Assembly (NCBI RefSeq): GCF_023635005.1
Contig: NZ_JAMLJM010000003.1
Coordinates: 186,001 to 250,000, forward strand
DNA from: Flavobacterium luminosum
GTDB lineage: Bacteria > Bacteroidota > Bacteroidia > Flavobacteriales > Flavobacteriaceae
Length of the DNA stretch: 64,000 bases
Direction of reading: 5' to 3'
Position 1 is the first letter of the stretch. The number at the start of each line of letters is the position of its first letter. A model generated the notes under the pieces. The model was not told where the DNA came from, did no database searches, and worked only from the letters and a program-made list of their open reading frames with translations. Shown piece by piece: positions 44,692-52,308 of the stretch. The translations under genes were made by a program, and so were the position numbers.

Positions 44692-45786
44692 ATGGATTCC
44701 TCTGCTCAAAAGACATCGTTGCAATCGCTCTGGAAAGATTTTTTTACGTTGAAACCCAACCATCGTCATTGGACCATTCCTTTTCTGGCTGCGGCTTGTA
44801 CTGGAGTTCCTTTATTTGTTGGCTTGGCCACAGATACATTATCTTCGGCGCTCACCGTTAGTTTTGCGGGATTGGTCATCTTGTACATGCCTGTAGCTTC
44901 CAATTTTGTAAATCGCATGGCTACCCTGTTGATTTGTTCTTTTGGTTTCATCGTTTGTTTTGGTATTGGTCTTACGTTTAGCTTTAATCCTATCGTTTCC
45001 TGTATTGCTTTCGGATTACTGAGTGCTGTTGTTCATTGGATTTCTTTGCTATTTCGTTTGAAACCGCCCGGAAATTTTTTCTTTCTTATGTTGGCTTCTT
45101 TAGCAAGCAGCATGCCTTTTAATTTGGAACAAATCCCTGAAAAAATTGGACTAGTCGCGATGGGAACCATATTGGCTTGCTTTTTGGCCTTGGTGTTCAG
45201 TTTGATGAAGAAAAAATCGATTCTTACTCAGGAACTTCAAACGAGTACACCTTTGCTTCCTATGCCCACTTATACCGATTACGTCGAAGCGTTTATCATT
45301 GGTTTTTTTATGTTTGCCGCCATGCTTGTTGGGTCTCTTTTTGCATTGGAAAAACCCTATTGGATACCGATTTCCTGTTTGGCTGTAATGCAAGGCGCTA
45401 CCACCTATCGAATTTGGGAAAGAGGCCTTCAGAGGATTGCTGGAACCATTGTAGGCCTAGGATTATGTTGGTTGATCCTTTCACAGATACAAGATCCAGT
45501 AGGCATTTGTGTGGCCATTGTCTTGCTTCAATTTATCGTAGAATCACTGATTACTCGACACTATGGCTTGGCGGTTATCTTCATTACGCCCATGACCATA
45601 TTGTTAGCCGAAACTAGTGCTGCGAACCTCGATGCCAATACTTTAATCGTTACTCGATTTTGGGATATTCTTATTGGAAGTTTGATTGGAGCCATTGGAG
45701 GTTGGTTTGTACACAATGAGAAGCTTCGTTATCAGGCTGTCAAAAGCATTCGAATGACGCAATTGACACTTAAGCGAAAAAATTAA
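44692..45786 (+). CDS. FUSC-family membrane protein
   Basis: 364 residues with two sets of about five to six helices separated by a short loop (residues 165-200), the half-size FUSC/aromatic-acid exporter fold. Conserved FUSC features are the second-half segment PYWIPISCLAVMQG and the RIWERGLQRIAGTIVGLGLCWL stretch, which resembles the typical R-G-x-x-R-x-x-G-T-x-x-G pattern. It may export aromatic acids or organic solutes. The substrate is unknown. It is a lone gene with its own -7 box. Confidence 0.8.
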   Translation: MDSSAQKTSLQSLWKDFFTLKPNHRHWTIPFLAAACTGVPLFVGLATDTLSSALTVSFAGLVILYMPVASNFVNRMATLLICSFGFIVCFGIGLTFSFNPIVSCIAFGLLSAVVHWISLLFRLKPPGNFFFLMLASLASSMPFNLEQIPEKIGLVAMGTILACFLALVFSLMKKKSILTQELQTSTPLLPMPTYTDYVEAFIIGFFMFAAMLVGSLFALEKPYWIPISCLAVMQGATTYRIWERGLQRIAGTIVGLGLCWLILSQIQDPVGICVAIVLLQFIVESLITRHYGLAVIFITPMTILLAETSAANLDANTLIVTRFWDILIGSLIGAIGGWFVHNEKLRYQAVKSIRMTQLTLKRKN

Positions 45787-45847
45787 ACTTTGTTTTTTGT
45801 TCAGAAAAAAGTATAGAATCTAAATTAGCTGGATAGATTTAAAAATT

Positions 45848-45880
45848 AAACCTCCATTCAGAAGATCTGAACAGAGGTTT
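45848..45880 (-). terminator. Terminator of the truncated T9SS gene
   Basis: AAACCTC..TTCAGA / TCTGAA..GAGGTTT imperfect stem (two mismatched pairs) with a short AGA loop, followed by a T-rich tract on the minus strand. It is also near the end of the FUSC-like gene. Confidence 0.6.
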
Positions 45881-45902
45881 TACTAAAAAAACTAAAAAAA
45901 AC

Positions 45903-46263
45903 TTACATTTTAATGAATTTTTCATTATTTACTTTTCCATCAATTTCCAATTGAAGTAAATAAGTACCTTTAGCTAAAGAAGAAACATCTATTTGATTCG
46001 CATTATCGACCTTCATAATCTGTCTTCCTGAAAGATCAAAAACCCTGATGTTTGCTTCTATTTCAAGATTCAGAATGTTTTGAACCGGATTGGGATAGAA
46101 GTTAAATGTTTTATCTTGGAATTTCTCATTAGATAAAGTGTTTAAATACTCCTGATAAGATTGTGCTATTTGTGCAGGAGTATAAACTTGTTTGTCAAAA
46201 ATTAGTTCATCAATTAAACCTTCAAAACCGGTATTGGCTCCACTATTGCAAATTCCAGTGATA
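45903..46263 (-). pseudogene. C-terminal remnant of a LamG-type T9SS protein, cut off by the IS21 element
   Basis: About 120 residues remain: the tail of a concanavalin/LamG-like domain (FEGLIDELIFDKQVYTPAQI, typical of its last strand) and a complete type A T9SS sorting domain (FNFYPNPVQNILNLEI, ending KGTYLLQLEI). The ORF's ATG is inside the insertion element and not native. The original N-terminus is absent from the window, so the gene is inactivated. The remnant keeps its terminator. Confidence 0.8.
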
Positions 46264-46381
46264 TTGACCACCCAATTCCAATTCAAATTGACCACCTAAT
46301 TTCGGAGCAAATTGACCACCTTCATTTTTCATTAAAAACTACTTTTTTCTTGTGTTAATTTGTGATTCAAATATACTAAAA

Positions 46382-47119
46382 TTACTCTTTGTTGATTCCT
46401 CTTTTCTTTCTCATGGATTCGCCTTGTAATTCAATGCGGTGGGATTGGTGTATGAGTCGGTCTAAAATAGCATCAGCTATGGTTTTTTCTCCAATTATAT
46501 CGTACCAACCTTGCACTGGTATTTGAGAAGTTACGATTATAGAACCGTTATTGTGTCTGTCTTCGATGATTTCTAAAAGCGTAATTCGGTTTTGACTATC
46601 TAATGCTTGAAGTCCAAAATCATCTAATATAATTACATCTTGTCTTTCTATTTTGGCTAATTCTCTTAGATAAGAACCATCTGCTTTTGCCATTTTTAAC
46701 TTAGCGAACAACTTAGATGTATTATAATAACTGACTTTATATCCTTGGATACAAGCTTGATAACCTAAAGCTGTTCCTAAAAAACTTTTACCTACACCTG
46801 TACTTCCTGTGATTAATACATTCTGATTTTTCTCAACAAAATCGCATGCTGCTAATCGTAATACTTGGTTTCTATCCAGATTTCGTGAAGCATCAAAATT
46901 AATGTTTTCAATATTGGATTTGTAATGGAATCGAGCGTTTTTAATACTTCGTTCAATACGACGATTGTGGCGCTCATCCCATTCGGCATCAATGAGCATG
47001 GCGATAAACTGATCTAGCGTGTAATGGTCTGTTTTTCCACTTTCGATAGCAGTTTTAAAAGCGTTATGCATTCCATAAAGCTTCATTTGTTTCATTTTGG
47101 TTGTGGTGATTTCATTCAT
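46382..47119 (-). CDS. istB: IS21 family helper ATPase IstB
   Basis: 245 residues of the AAA+ DnaC-like family. Walker A GSTGVGKSF (about 105-113), Walker B VIILDDFGL (about 165-173), and QIPVQGWYDIIGE near the C-terminus. IstB regulates target choice and activates the IstA transposase. It ends at 46382, 62 nt inside the left end repeats. It starts 17 nt after istA on the same strand. Complete, no frameshift. Confidence 0.93.
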   Translation of the reverse strand: MNEITTTKMKQMKLYGMHNAFKTAIESGKTDHYTLDQFIAMLIDAEWDERHNRRIERSIKNARFHYKSNIENINFDASRNLDRNQVLRLAACDFVEKNQNVLITGSTGVGKSFLGTALGYQACIQGYKVSYYNTSKLFAKLKMAKADGSYLRELAKIERQDVIILDDFGLQALDSQNRITLLEIIEDRHNNGSIIVTSQIPVQGWYDIIGEKTIADAILDRLIHQSHRIELQGESMRKKRGINKE

Positions 47120-47136
47120 AAGTATTTGGTTTTAAT

Positions 47137-48684
47137 TTATTTGTAATAGTTTTTCCCTCTAATGTTGTTGTGATTGGGTAACTCAAAATCTTCTTCTTGC
47201 TCATTCTCAGCGTTATCTAAATTGTTTTCTAAATTGTTTTGGATGGCTTTAAAACTGTAAATCCTAAAATCGAGTGCACGTTTACAAGCGTTGATTAATC
47301 GTTGTTTTCCGACTTTCTTTTCAAAATTCAATATCCCTAAACAACTTTTATAAGCTTGTTCGGGATGATTTCTACTTTCGATAATTTGGATAATATAATC
47401 CGCTACAGCTTGGTCAATACTGTTTGCCCAATCAATAAACCGACTAGCACTCCAATCAGCCACAAACTGATGCGTGCTGGCTAAATGTTCCGCAATAGTC
47501 GTATAATCATACGGTTTGTAATTTCTTGGATGAATGGCGATTCGGTTGTATTTGTAGAAGATTTCAACCGAAGTTTTGGTATACAAAAGTTTTACTTTTT
47601 TTCTCACGTATTGGTACGGAACACTGTAATAACTCTTGTCTTGACTCAGTAATGCATGACCATTTTGCATTACTGTTGCAAAGGATTGGTATTTGATTTC
47701 AAAGCGTTCTTGAGGTAATGGGCGTAGTTTATGTTTCTCATCTTCTATAAATAATTCATAACGAGAATAGGGTCTTCCTGTGAGTTTTTTGTGATTATGA
47801 GCATCTAATAAATCCCATATTTGTTGGTTTAATTCCTCTAAGCTATAAAACTGTTTTTGTTTTAGATGGACATAAATTCTTCGGTATAAGATTTTTACAG
47901 CTCCTTCTGCTAATGATTTATCTCTTGGTTTGTAAGCTCTTGCAGGTAATATGGTGGTTTCGTAATGTTCGGCTAAATCAGCTAAGGTTTCATTAATTGT
48001 TGGTTCAAAACGACTACTCTTAATTACGGCTGATTTTAGATTATCTGGAACAATTGCCGCTGGAACACCTTCAAAAAAACGCATAGCATTCTCTACTGAA
48101 GCTACAAAATCTTTTTTTTGTTGGCTCATAGAAGCTTCTGCATACGTGTGTTGACTTGCGCCTAATATGGCAACAAAAAACTGTACTTCTTTAATCTCTC
48201 CCGTATCTTTATCAACTATAGAAAGTGTTTTTCCAGCATAATCCACATACATTTTATCACCTGCTTTGTGATTCATGTGCGTTACTGGATTAACGCGTTT
48301 ACTCCATATTTTAAAGTGATGTCTAAATTGAGAACTCTTAAAACCATCAGGATGTATAGCAATATATCGTTCCCACATATGCTGGACAGTAACACCAACT
48401 TTCTTAAGTTCGCGTTCCATTTGTGGAAAAAATTCATAAAGCTTTTGTAGTCTAGGATCTATGGTTTCAATAGTATTCTGTGAAAATAAAACTTCAAGTT
48501 CAGCATCTGTTTTGGCATCAATAGCTTCAAAACTTAAGCCTAGAAGTTCAAATAAAGAAATATATTTCTTTACCGTATTTCTTGAAAGCGATAAGTAATT
48601 GCTAATAAATAACTTACTCTTACCACTACAGTGAAATTTAATTACTTTTCTAATCTTACTCATGTCTGTTACTTTGTTTGCCAT
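47137..48684 (-). CDS. istA: IS21 family transposase IstA
   Basis: 515 residues. An N-terminal HTH (SNYLSLSRNTVKKYISLFELLG) binds the terminal repeats. The DDE integrase core has D148 (KMYVDYAG), D214 (IVPDNLKSAV) and E260 (DKSLAEGAV). The C-terminal beta domain is typical of IstA. It carries out cut-and-paste or circle-type transposition with IstB. Length and catalytic residues are complete, so the protein appears functional. Confidence 0.94.
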   Translation of the reverse strand: MANKVTDMSKIRKVIKFHCSGKSKLFISNYLSLSRNTVKKYISLFELLGLSFEAIDAKTDAELEVLFSQNTIETIDPRLQKLYEFFPQMERELKKVGVTVQHMWERYIAIHPDGFKSSQFRHHFKIWSKRVNPVTHMNHKAGDKMYVDYAGKTLSIVDKDTGEIKEVQFFVAILGASQHTYAEASMSQQKKDFVASVENAMRFFEGVPAAIVPDNLKSAVIKSSRFEPTINETLADLAEHYETTILPARAYKPRDKSLAEGAVKILYRRIYVHLKQKQFYSLEELNQQIWDLLDAHNHKKLTGRPYSRYELFIEDEKHKLRPLPQERFEIKYQSFATVMQNGHALLSQDKSYYSVPYQYVRKKVKLLYTKTSVEIFYKYNRIAIHPRNYKPYDYTTIAEHLASTHQFVADWSASRFIDWANSIDQAVADYIIQIIESRNHPEQAYKSCLGILNFEKKVGKQRLINACKRALDFRIYSFKAIQNNLENNLDNAENEQEEDFELPNHNNIRGKNYYK

Positions 48685-48848
48685 AATCCGTATTTTTTAT
48701 ACGAATGTATGGGCTAACAACATGAAAAAAAGTAACTGTTTTTAATGGCTAATTTACCCTAAAATTTAGGTGGTCAATTTGGACTGGAATTGGGTGGTCA
48801 GTTTGCACCGAAATCGGTGGTCAATTTAGACTGGAAAGTGGTGGTCAA

Positions 48849-49258
48849 TTTGACCGTTTTTTCCAGAATACAAAGGAGAAACAAATTATTTCTTTAAATT
48901 CGTAAACCAAACCAAATCTGAAATATTTGATATTCATATTGAAACCACATTCTACAAGCCCGTTGGAGATTTTAACGGAACAAATTTGGTTGGAACAGAT
49001 ATTAATCTAAAAGATAATTTTGCTGCGTATATCCCCTGTGAAAACAAAATGGACACTCACAATTTACATGCAATGAGAATTAGAACTACAGATGATATTG
49101 AAAAAGACTGGACTGATGAATCGTCATTTATTCGTTTAACAATCATTGCCAAACATTCGTTATCTGGTTTTAATAACGTTTTTCATAAAGATTATTTATC
49201 GAAAGATTGTATAACAACAAAGAAATTTCAATCGGGAAATAACTTAGATGTAAATTGA
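48849..49258 (+). pseudogene. C-terminal remnant of an unidentified gene next to the IS21 right end
   Basis: The frame is open from just inside the right flank (PFFPEYKGETNYFFKF) to the stop at 49256-49258. The ATG-initiated part (48986 onward) is only the tail. It contains KPVGDFNGTNLVG, AAYIPCENKMDTHNLHAM and RLTIIAKHSLSGFNNVFHKDY. The last part has a vague likeness to the cytoplasmic domain of inward-rectifier-type channels, which I cannot confirm. The N-terminus is missing at the insertion element. Confidence 0.65.
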
Positions 49259-49275
49259 AAGTATTATTAAATAAT

Positions 49276-49306
49276 TTGTTTAATTAACTTTTTGGTATTA
49301 TATTTG
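49276..49306 (+). promoter_or_regulatory. Promoter of a candidate small RNA (TTG-N20-TATATTTG)
   Basis: TTG at 49276-49278 and TATATTTG at 49299-49306 with a 20-nt spacer match the Bacteroidota promoter layout. No protein gene follows within 430 nt, but a terminator does at 49393-49420. Confidence 0.5.
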
Positions 49307-49312
49307 GATGTA

Positions 49313-49420
49313 CTTAAAAGTAGAAACTAAAAAAAGTAACGCTATGAAAAGAGATGTAATTTTAGGCTAAGATTTAAAAAAAACTTTATATGAGTCAGCA
49401 ATATTTGCTGACTTTTTTTG
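49313..49420 (+). ncRNA. Candidate small RNA of about 105 nt, promoter to terminator
   Basis: A complete promoter at 49276-49306 and an intrinsic terminator at 49393-49420 bound a stretch with no convincing protein. The only ORFs are ATG-initiated mini-frames of 8 codons (MKRDVILG) and 18 codons (MSQQYLLTFFANYIFLLM, running through the terminator). A regulatory RNA or a leader peptide is possible. No known RNA family was recognised. Confidence 0.35.
49393..49420 (+). terminator. Intrinsic terminator after the candidate small RNA
   Basis: Perfect 9-bp stem AGTCAGCAA / TTGCTGACT with a TAT loop, followed by T7. Confidence 0.85.
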
Positions 49421-49452
49421 CAAATTACATATTCTTATTGATGTAGAATAAT

Positions 49453-49544
49453 CAGTTATCCAAAACGGAGCATTTACTTTTACCATAAACTCCACTACTC
49501 TACTTATTGTATTTTTGGTTTATTGAATGACATGAAATTTTAGG
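49453..49544 (+). repeat. Dispersed repeat, copy 1 (small ORF decayed)
   Basis: Contains CAGTTATCCAAAACGGAGC, ATTTACTTTTACCATAA, TCCACTACTCTACTTATTG and TATTTTTG, then GAAATTTTAGG. In the position of the ATG of copy 3 it has ATT, and a TGA follows two codons later, so the peptide ORF is lost. Homologous copies are at 50754-50850, 51747-51843 and 55747-55815. Confidence 0.8.
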
Positions 49545-49700
49545 GATAAGACTAAGAATATTACTCTTAAAAAATTAAAAAAATTGATTATCTTAACTTT
49601 TTACTACGATAATAACGATGCAAATTATACTACCTTTAGAGGTGAAACTGATTACGAAATCTCAGTAAGTACTTATACTAAACTTATACCAGATTTTCAT

Positions 49701-49708
49701 TATCTTTG
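49701..49708 (+). promoter_or_regulatory. -7 box TATCTTTG of the zeta-toxin-like pair
   Basis: Exact TAnnTTTG 33 nt before the ATG at 49742. No TTG at the usual -33 distance was seen. Confidence 0.55.
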
Positions 49709-49741
49709 TAGTAGTACAAAAAAACAGAATCTAAATACATT

Positions 49742-49984
49742 ATGAGCGTAAAGAAAATTTTCAGACAAGATTATGGTCAAACAAAATTGCTTGTAAAAGC
49801 AGGAACTGTTAGTGGTCATAATGCGGTACGTCGTTCAAAAGCATTAGACTTAACCATTACTTACATAGAAGATGGTATTGTATATGAGGAATTACCTGAT
49901 GGAACAAAAAAACAGGTTCGTATTGTAGAAAGAAAAGAGCCTGCTATTGTTCTAACAAAAGGAATGGTATTACATGGCAAGTAA
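49742..49984 (+). CDS. Small protein paired with a zeta-type kinase, putative antitoxin
   Basis: 80 residues, basic and beta-rich (KKIFRQDYGQTKLLVKAG, LTITYIEDGIVYEELPDGT, IVLTKGMVLHGK). No DNA-binding motif is obvious. It overlaps the downstream zeta-like gene by 11 nt, the arrangement of toxin-antitoxin pairs, in which the first gene would be the antitoxin. This function is inferred from position only. Promoter box at 49701-49708. A start-less frame of about 70 codons runs into this ATG from upstream and is treated as spurious. Confidence 0.65.
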   Translation: MSVKKIFRQDYGQTKLLVKAGTVSGHNAVRRSKALDLTITYIEDGIVYEELPDGTKKQVRIVERKEPAIVLTKGMVLHGK

Positions 49985-50723
49985 TAAAAGAGTGCGCATA
50001 TTTGCCGGCCCTAACGGCTCTGGAAAAAGCACTCTGTTTGAAGAATTTCAAAACGAATACAAAGAAAAAACAGGCTATTTTGTTAATGCCGATTTACTTG
50101 AAAAAAAACTTTCAGACACCTCTTTAATTGATTTAGAATCTATAGGTTTATCTGCAACTCAGGAAGATTTAGAGGCTTTTAAATTATTACCTGCTTCAGA
50201 ATCTCTTTTTTCCAAAGCTGAAAAAGAAGGTCATATTATTGATGTTCACATAAAAGAAAATTGTATTGTTGACAATTCTAGTGATACTCACAGCTATGAA
50301 GGCTCTTTTATTGCTGCTTTCATAAGACATTTACTACTAGAACAAAACAAATCTTTTAGTTTTGAAACCGTGATGAGCCATTCTTCAAAAGTTGAGGAAA
50401 TAAAAGACTTAATTGAATCTGGCTATCAGGTTTATTTATATTTTGTTTGTATTGATGACCCTGATGTTAATGTAACGCGTGTTCAAAACCGTAAAAGTCT
50501 TGGTGGTCATGATGTATCACCAGAAAAAGTAACAGAGCGTTATCCAAAAACGCTTAATTTACTACACCAAGTGCTACCTTTATGTTATAGAGCTTATTTA
50601 TTTGATAATTCCGGAAAGAAAAATGAATTAATAGCTGAACTCTATAAAAATGATATGGAACTTCAATCTGACAAATTCCCTCAATGGTTTTTAGACTATG
50701 TACTACCTTATTATACTTCATAA
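49974..50723 (+). CDS. Zeta-toxin-like P-loop kinase
   Basis: 249 residues. Walker A GPNGSGKST (residues 12-20) lies at the N-terminus, as in zeta/PezT and related kinases. SFSFETVMSH (the conserved Glu/Thr region after the fourth strand) and VYLYFVCIDDPDVNVTRVQNR with GGHDVSPEKVTERYPKTL (Arg-rich lid) complete the pattern. Zeta toxins phosphorylate UDP-N-acetylglucosamine and so block cell-wall synthesis. Homologues in Bacteroidota are often of uncertain target. With the 80-residue partner it forms a likely toxin-antitoxin module. Repeat copy 2 begins 31 nt after the stop. Confidence 0.82.
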   Translation: MASNKRVRIFAGPNGSGKSTLFEEFQNEYKEKTGYFVNADLLEKKLSDTSLIDLESIGLSATQEDLEAFKLLPASESLFSKAEKEGHIIDVHIKENCIVDNSSDTHSYEGSFIAAFIRHLLLEQNKSFSFETVMSHSSKVEEIKDLIESGYQVYLYFVCIDDPDVNVTRVQNRKSLGGHDVSPEKVTERYPKTLNLLHQVLPLCYRAYLFDNSGKKNELIAELYKNDMELQSDKFPQWFLDYVLPYYTS

Positions 50724-50753
50724 TAAAGAGCTAATTTGTGTAACATAATCTTC

Positions 50754-50850
50754 ACGTTAACCAAAACCTAGTTTTTACTTTTACTATAACCACCACTACT
50801 CTCTTACTATATTTTTGAGTTATGGAACGATATGAAACAATAGCTAGAAT
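50754..50850 (+). repeat. Dispersed repeat, copy 2
   Basis: Same block order as the other copies: GTTAACCAAAACC, TTTTTACTTTTACTATAACC, ACCACTACTCTCTTACTAT and TATTTTTG (50810-50817), followed by an ATG at 50822. It lies between the zeta-like gene and the GNAT gene. Confidence 0.8.
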
Positions 50851-50959
50851 ATTATTATTGGCTGTTGCGGAGCAATACTAAGATGGAAACTCAAAAGAAT
50901 ACGGGAGGAGATTTTTTTCCGGTTATAATGATAGCTGGTTGAGTAGAGAAAGGGAATGA
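50822..50959 (+). pseudogene. Small membrane-peptide ORF of the repeat family with an internal stop
   Basis: The frame begins MERYETIARILLLAVAEQY and then hits TAA (50879-50881). It continues in the same frame to GYNDSWLSRERE and TGA (50957-50959). The parts line up with the intact copy at 51814-51936 (MELYEILGL... and GYNDSSRNRK), so this is a decayed paralogue. A terminator follows. Confidence 0.5.
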
Positions 50960-50984
50960 AAGATGCTTTATGGTGTCTTTTTTT
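50959..50984 (+). terminator. Terminator after the decayed small ORF
   Basis: AAAGATGC / GGTGTCTTT stem with two wobble pairs, loop of 6, then T run. It resembles the terminator after the GNAT gene (51680-51705). Confidence 0.65.
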
Positions 50985-51072
50985 GTAGGTAAAAGTTTAA
51001 AGAGTTATATTCGTATTTAACCAGATTACAAAATTAATTATTACATTTTCAGGATTTTATACAAAACTACAG

Positions 51073-51621
51073 ATGAAAATTTTTGCAGAAACAGAACGGC
51101 TAATTTTAAGAGAATTAGAATACATGGATGAGAGTGATTTATTTGAAATGGACTCCGACCCAGAAGTTCATTTGTATATCGAAAATAATCCTGTTCAATC
51201 AATTGACGAAATAACTAAAGTGATTGAAATGCTAAAAAAGCAATACCAAGAAAACGGTATAGCTCGTTGGGCTGTGGTTGACAAATCAACAAACGAGTGC
51301 GTTGGTTGGTCTGGATTAAAATATTTTAATCAGTCTTTAAACAATCATAATAATTTTTATGAGCTTGGTTATCGATTTAAGAAAAAACATTGGGGAAAAG
51401 GTTTTGCAACTGAATCTTCAACTGCAATCTTAGATTATGGATTTAAAAATTTGAATATTGACACTATTTATGCAATAACTGACCCTAAAAACGAGAATTC
51501 AAAAAAAGTATTGACTAAATTAGGATTTGACTTTAAAGAAACTTTTGATTATGAAGGCGATCCAACAGATTGGTTTGAATTGAAAAAAGTAACTTGGGAG
51601 GATAAAAAGCAAAACTCTTAA
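51073..51621 (+). CDS. GNAT-family acetyltransferase (RimJ/RimL type)
   Basis: 182 residues. N-terminus FAETERLILRELEYMDESDLFEM is typical for this subfamily. The acetyl-CoA-binding segment is FKKKHWGKGFATESSTAILDYGF, followed by NENSKKVLTKLGFDF. RimJ/RimL-like enzymes acetylate protein N-termini or small molecules. The target is unknown. It lies as a single cargo gene between repeat copies 2 and 3 and is followed by a strong terminator. Confidence 0.82.
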   Translation: MKIFAETERLILRELEYMDESDLFEMDSDPEVHLYIENNPVQSIDEITKVIEMLKKQYQENGIARWAVVDKSTNECVGWSGLKYFNQSLNNHNNFYELGYRFKKKHWGKGFATESSTAILDYGFKNLNIDTIYAITDPKNENSKKVLTKLGFDFKETFDYEGDPTDWFELKKVTWEDKKQNS

Positions 51622-51679
51622 CAACGATTTTGAGCAAGTGGGCTTTTAGGAAAAACTGAAACTTATTTACCGTTTATAC

Positions 51680-51705
51680 AAAAGATGCTTTAAAGCATCT
51701 TTTTG
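51680..51705 (+). terminator. Terminator of the GNAT gene
   Basis: Perfect stem AAAAGATGC / GCATCTTTT (51680-51688 and 51695-51703), loop TTTAAA, followed by further T. Confidence 0.85.
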
Positions 51706-51746
51706 CTTTTATAGCAACATGATGTGATTATCCATTAAATATAAAT

Positions 51747-51843
51747 AGTTGTCTAAAACAGATCATTTACTTTTAGTATAGCCACTACTACCCCACTTAT
51801 TGTATTTTTGGGTATGGAATTGTATGAAATTTTAGGATTAATT
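51747..51843 (+). repeat. Dispersed repeat, copy 3 (intact small ORF)
   Basis: Same blocks as the other copies (AGTTGTCTAAAACAG, ATTTACTTTTAGTATAGCC, CACTACTACCCCACTTATTG, TATTTTTG at 51803-51810). The box is followed after 3 nt by the ATG of an intact 40-codon ORF. Confidence 0.8.
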
Positions 51844-51936
51844 GTTTTTGTACTTGCCGGAGATTGGTTGCGGGGGAAGGTTTATGATTGGCGGAAGTAT
51901 CGTGGGTATAATGATAGTTCGAGGAATAGGAAATAA
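51814..51936 (+). CDS. 40-residue membrane peptide encoded by the dispersed repeat
   Basis: The ORF is ATG to TAA. It begins MELYEILGLIVFVLAGDWL (one hydrophobic helix, about residues 4-17), has a basic middle (RGKVYDWRKYR) and ends GYNDSSRNRK. The -7 box TATTTTTG lies only 3 nt before the ATG, so the mRNA may be leaderless. A decayed relative exists in copy 2 and traces in copy 1. Homologous but decaying copies suggest that it is or was a real gene. The size, helix and basic tail resemble small membrane toxins, but function is unknown. Confidence 0.5.
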   Translation: MELYEILGLIVFVLAGDWLRGKVYDWRKYRGYNDSSRNRK

Positions 51937-52012
51937 TGCCACAAGTACAAATAATGAAAAAAAGCACTAAAGAAATATTTGTTAAAATACATATATTGTA
52001 GCTTTATTTATC

Positions 52013-52020
52013 TATATTTG
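52013..52020 (+). promoter_or_regulatory. -7 box TATATTTG of the four-gene unknown operon
   Basis: Exact TAnnTTTG 39 nt before the ATG at 52060. It gives the operon its own promoter downstream of repeat copy 3. Confidence 0.55.
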
Positions 52021-52059
52021 TAATACTAAATAATAAGTCTATACGTTAATTATAATGAT

Positions 52060-52299
52060 ATGGGCACAAAAAAGTTTTTTATAGAGATGAAGGATTGGTT
52101 GAAAAACACAAATTGGGGAGAATTGTTCTTCCCTGTTCTTGCTGACCTTAAAAACATTAACGAGGAAACAGATACTACCCGTGTATCCTCCAATAATTGG
52201 GACTTAGCCAATGATAATGAAGATTTTAAAGAAATCATTGAAAAAATCAACGAGAATAGATCTTCCGAAGACACTAAGCATAATATAATAGTTCTATAA
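52060..52299 (+). CDS. Small soluble protein, first gene of an unassigned operon
   Basis: 79 residues, no signal or membrane segment. MGTKKFFIEMKDWLKNTNW is followed by a glutamate- and asparagine-rich remainder (SSNNWDLANDNEDFKEIIEKI). No family recognised. It ends 9 nt before the DUF6338-like gene, so co-expression is likely. As the first and smallest gene it could be a sensor, antitoxin-like regulator or adaptor, all guesses. Fold and function unknown. Confidence 0.65.
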   Translation: MGTKKFFIEMKDWLKNTNWGELFFPVLADLKNINEETDTTRVSSNNWDLANDNEDFKEIIEKINENRSSEDTKHNIIVL

Positions 52300-52308
52300 T
52301 AGATATCT

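Larger units (their letters stand above)
46264..48848 (-). mobile_element. IS21-family insertion sequence (istA-istB)
   Basis: About 2.6 kb. It contains istA and istB on the minus strand. The ends carry tandem TTGACCACC units with nearly constant 24-nt spacing: 46264, 46288 and 46312 at the left, and reverse-complement units starting 48769, 48793, 48816 and 48840 at the right. The outer ends are TTGACCACC...GGTGGTCAA, with the IS21-like TG...CA termini one base in. The flanks (GTGATA and TTTGACC) show no direct repeat, and the flanking genes are both truncated. Both ORFs look intact, so the element may be active. Confidence 0.93.

Noticed and set aside
45177..45617. 146-codon plus-strand ORF in another frame
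   Set aside because: Shadow of the FUSC-like gene, whose frame has consistent membrane helices.
48843..48855. GGTCAA-T-TTGACC palindrome at the IS21 right border as a second abutting IS end
   Set aside because: The sequence beyond it continues as an open coding frame of the truncated gene and does not follow the 24-nt end-repeat pattern.
49584..49745. TTG-initiated 53-codon frame reaching into the putative antitoxin start
   Set aside because: It has no ATG, contains the -7 promoter box of the toxin-like pair, and shows no recognisable domain.
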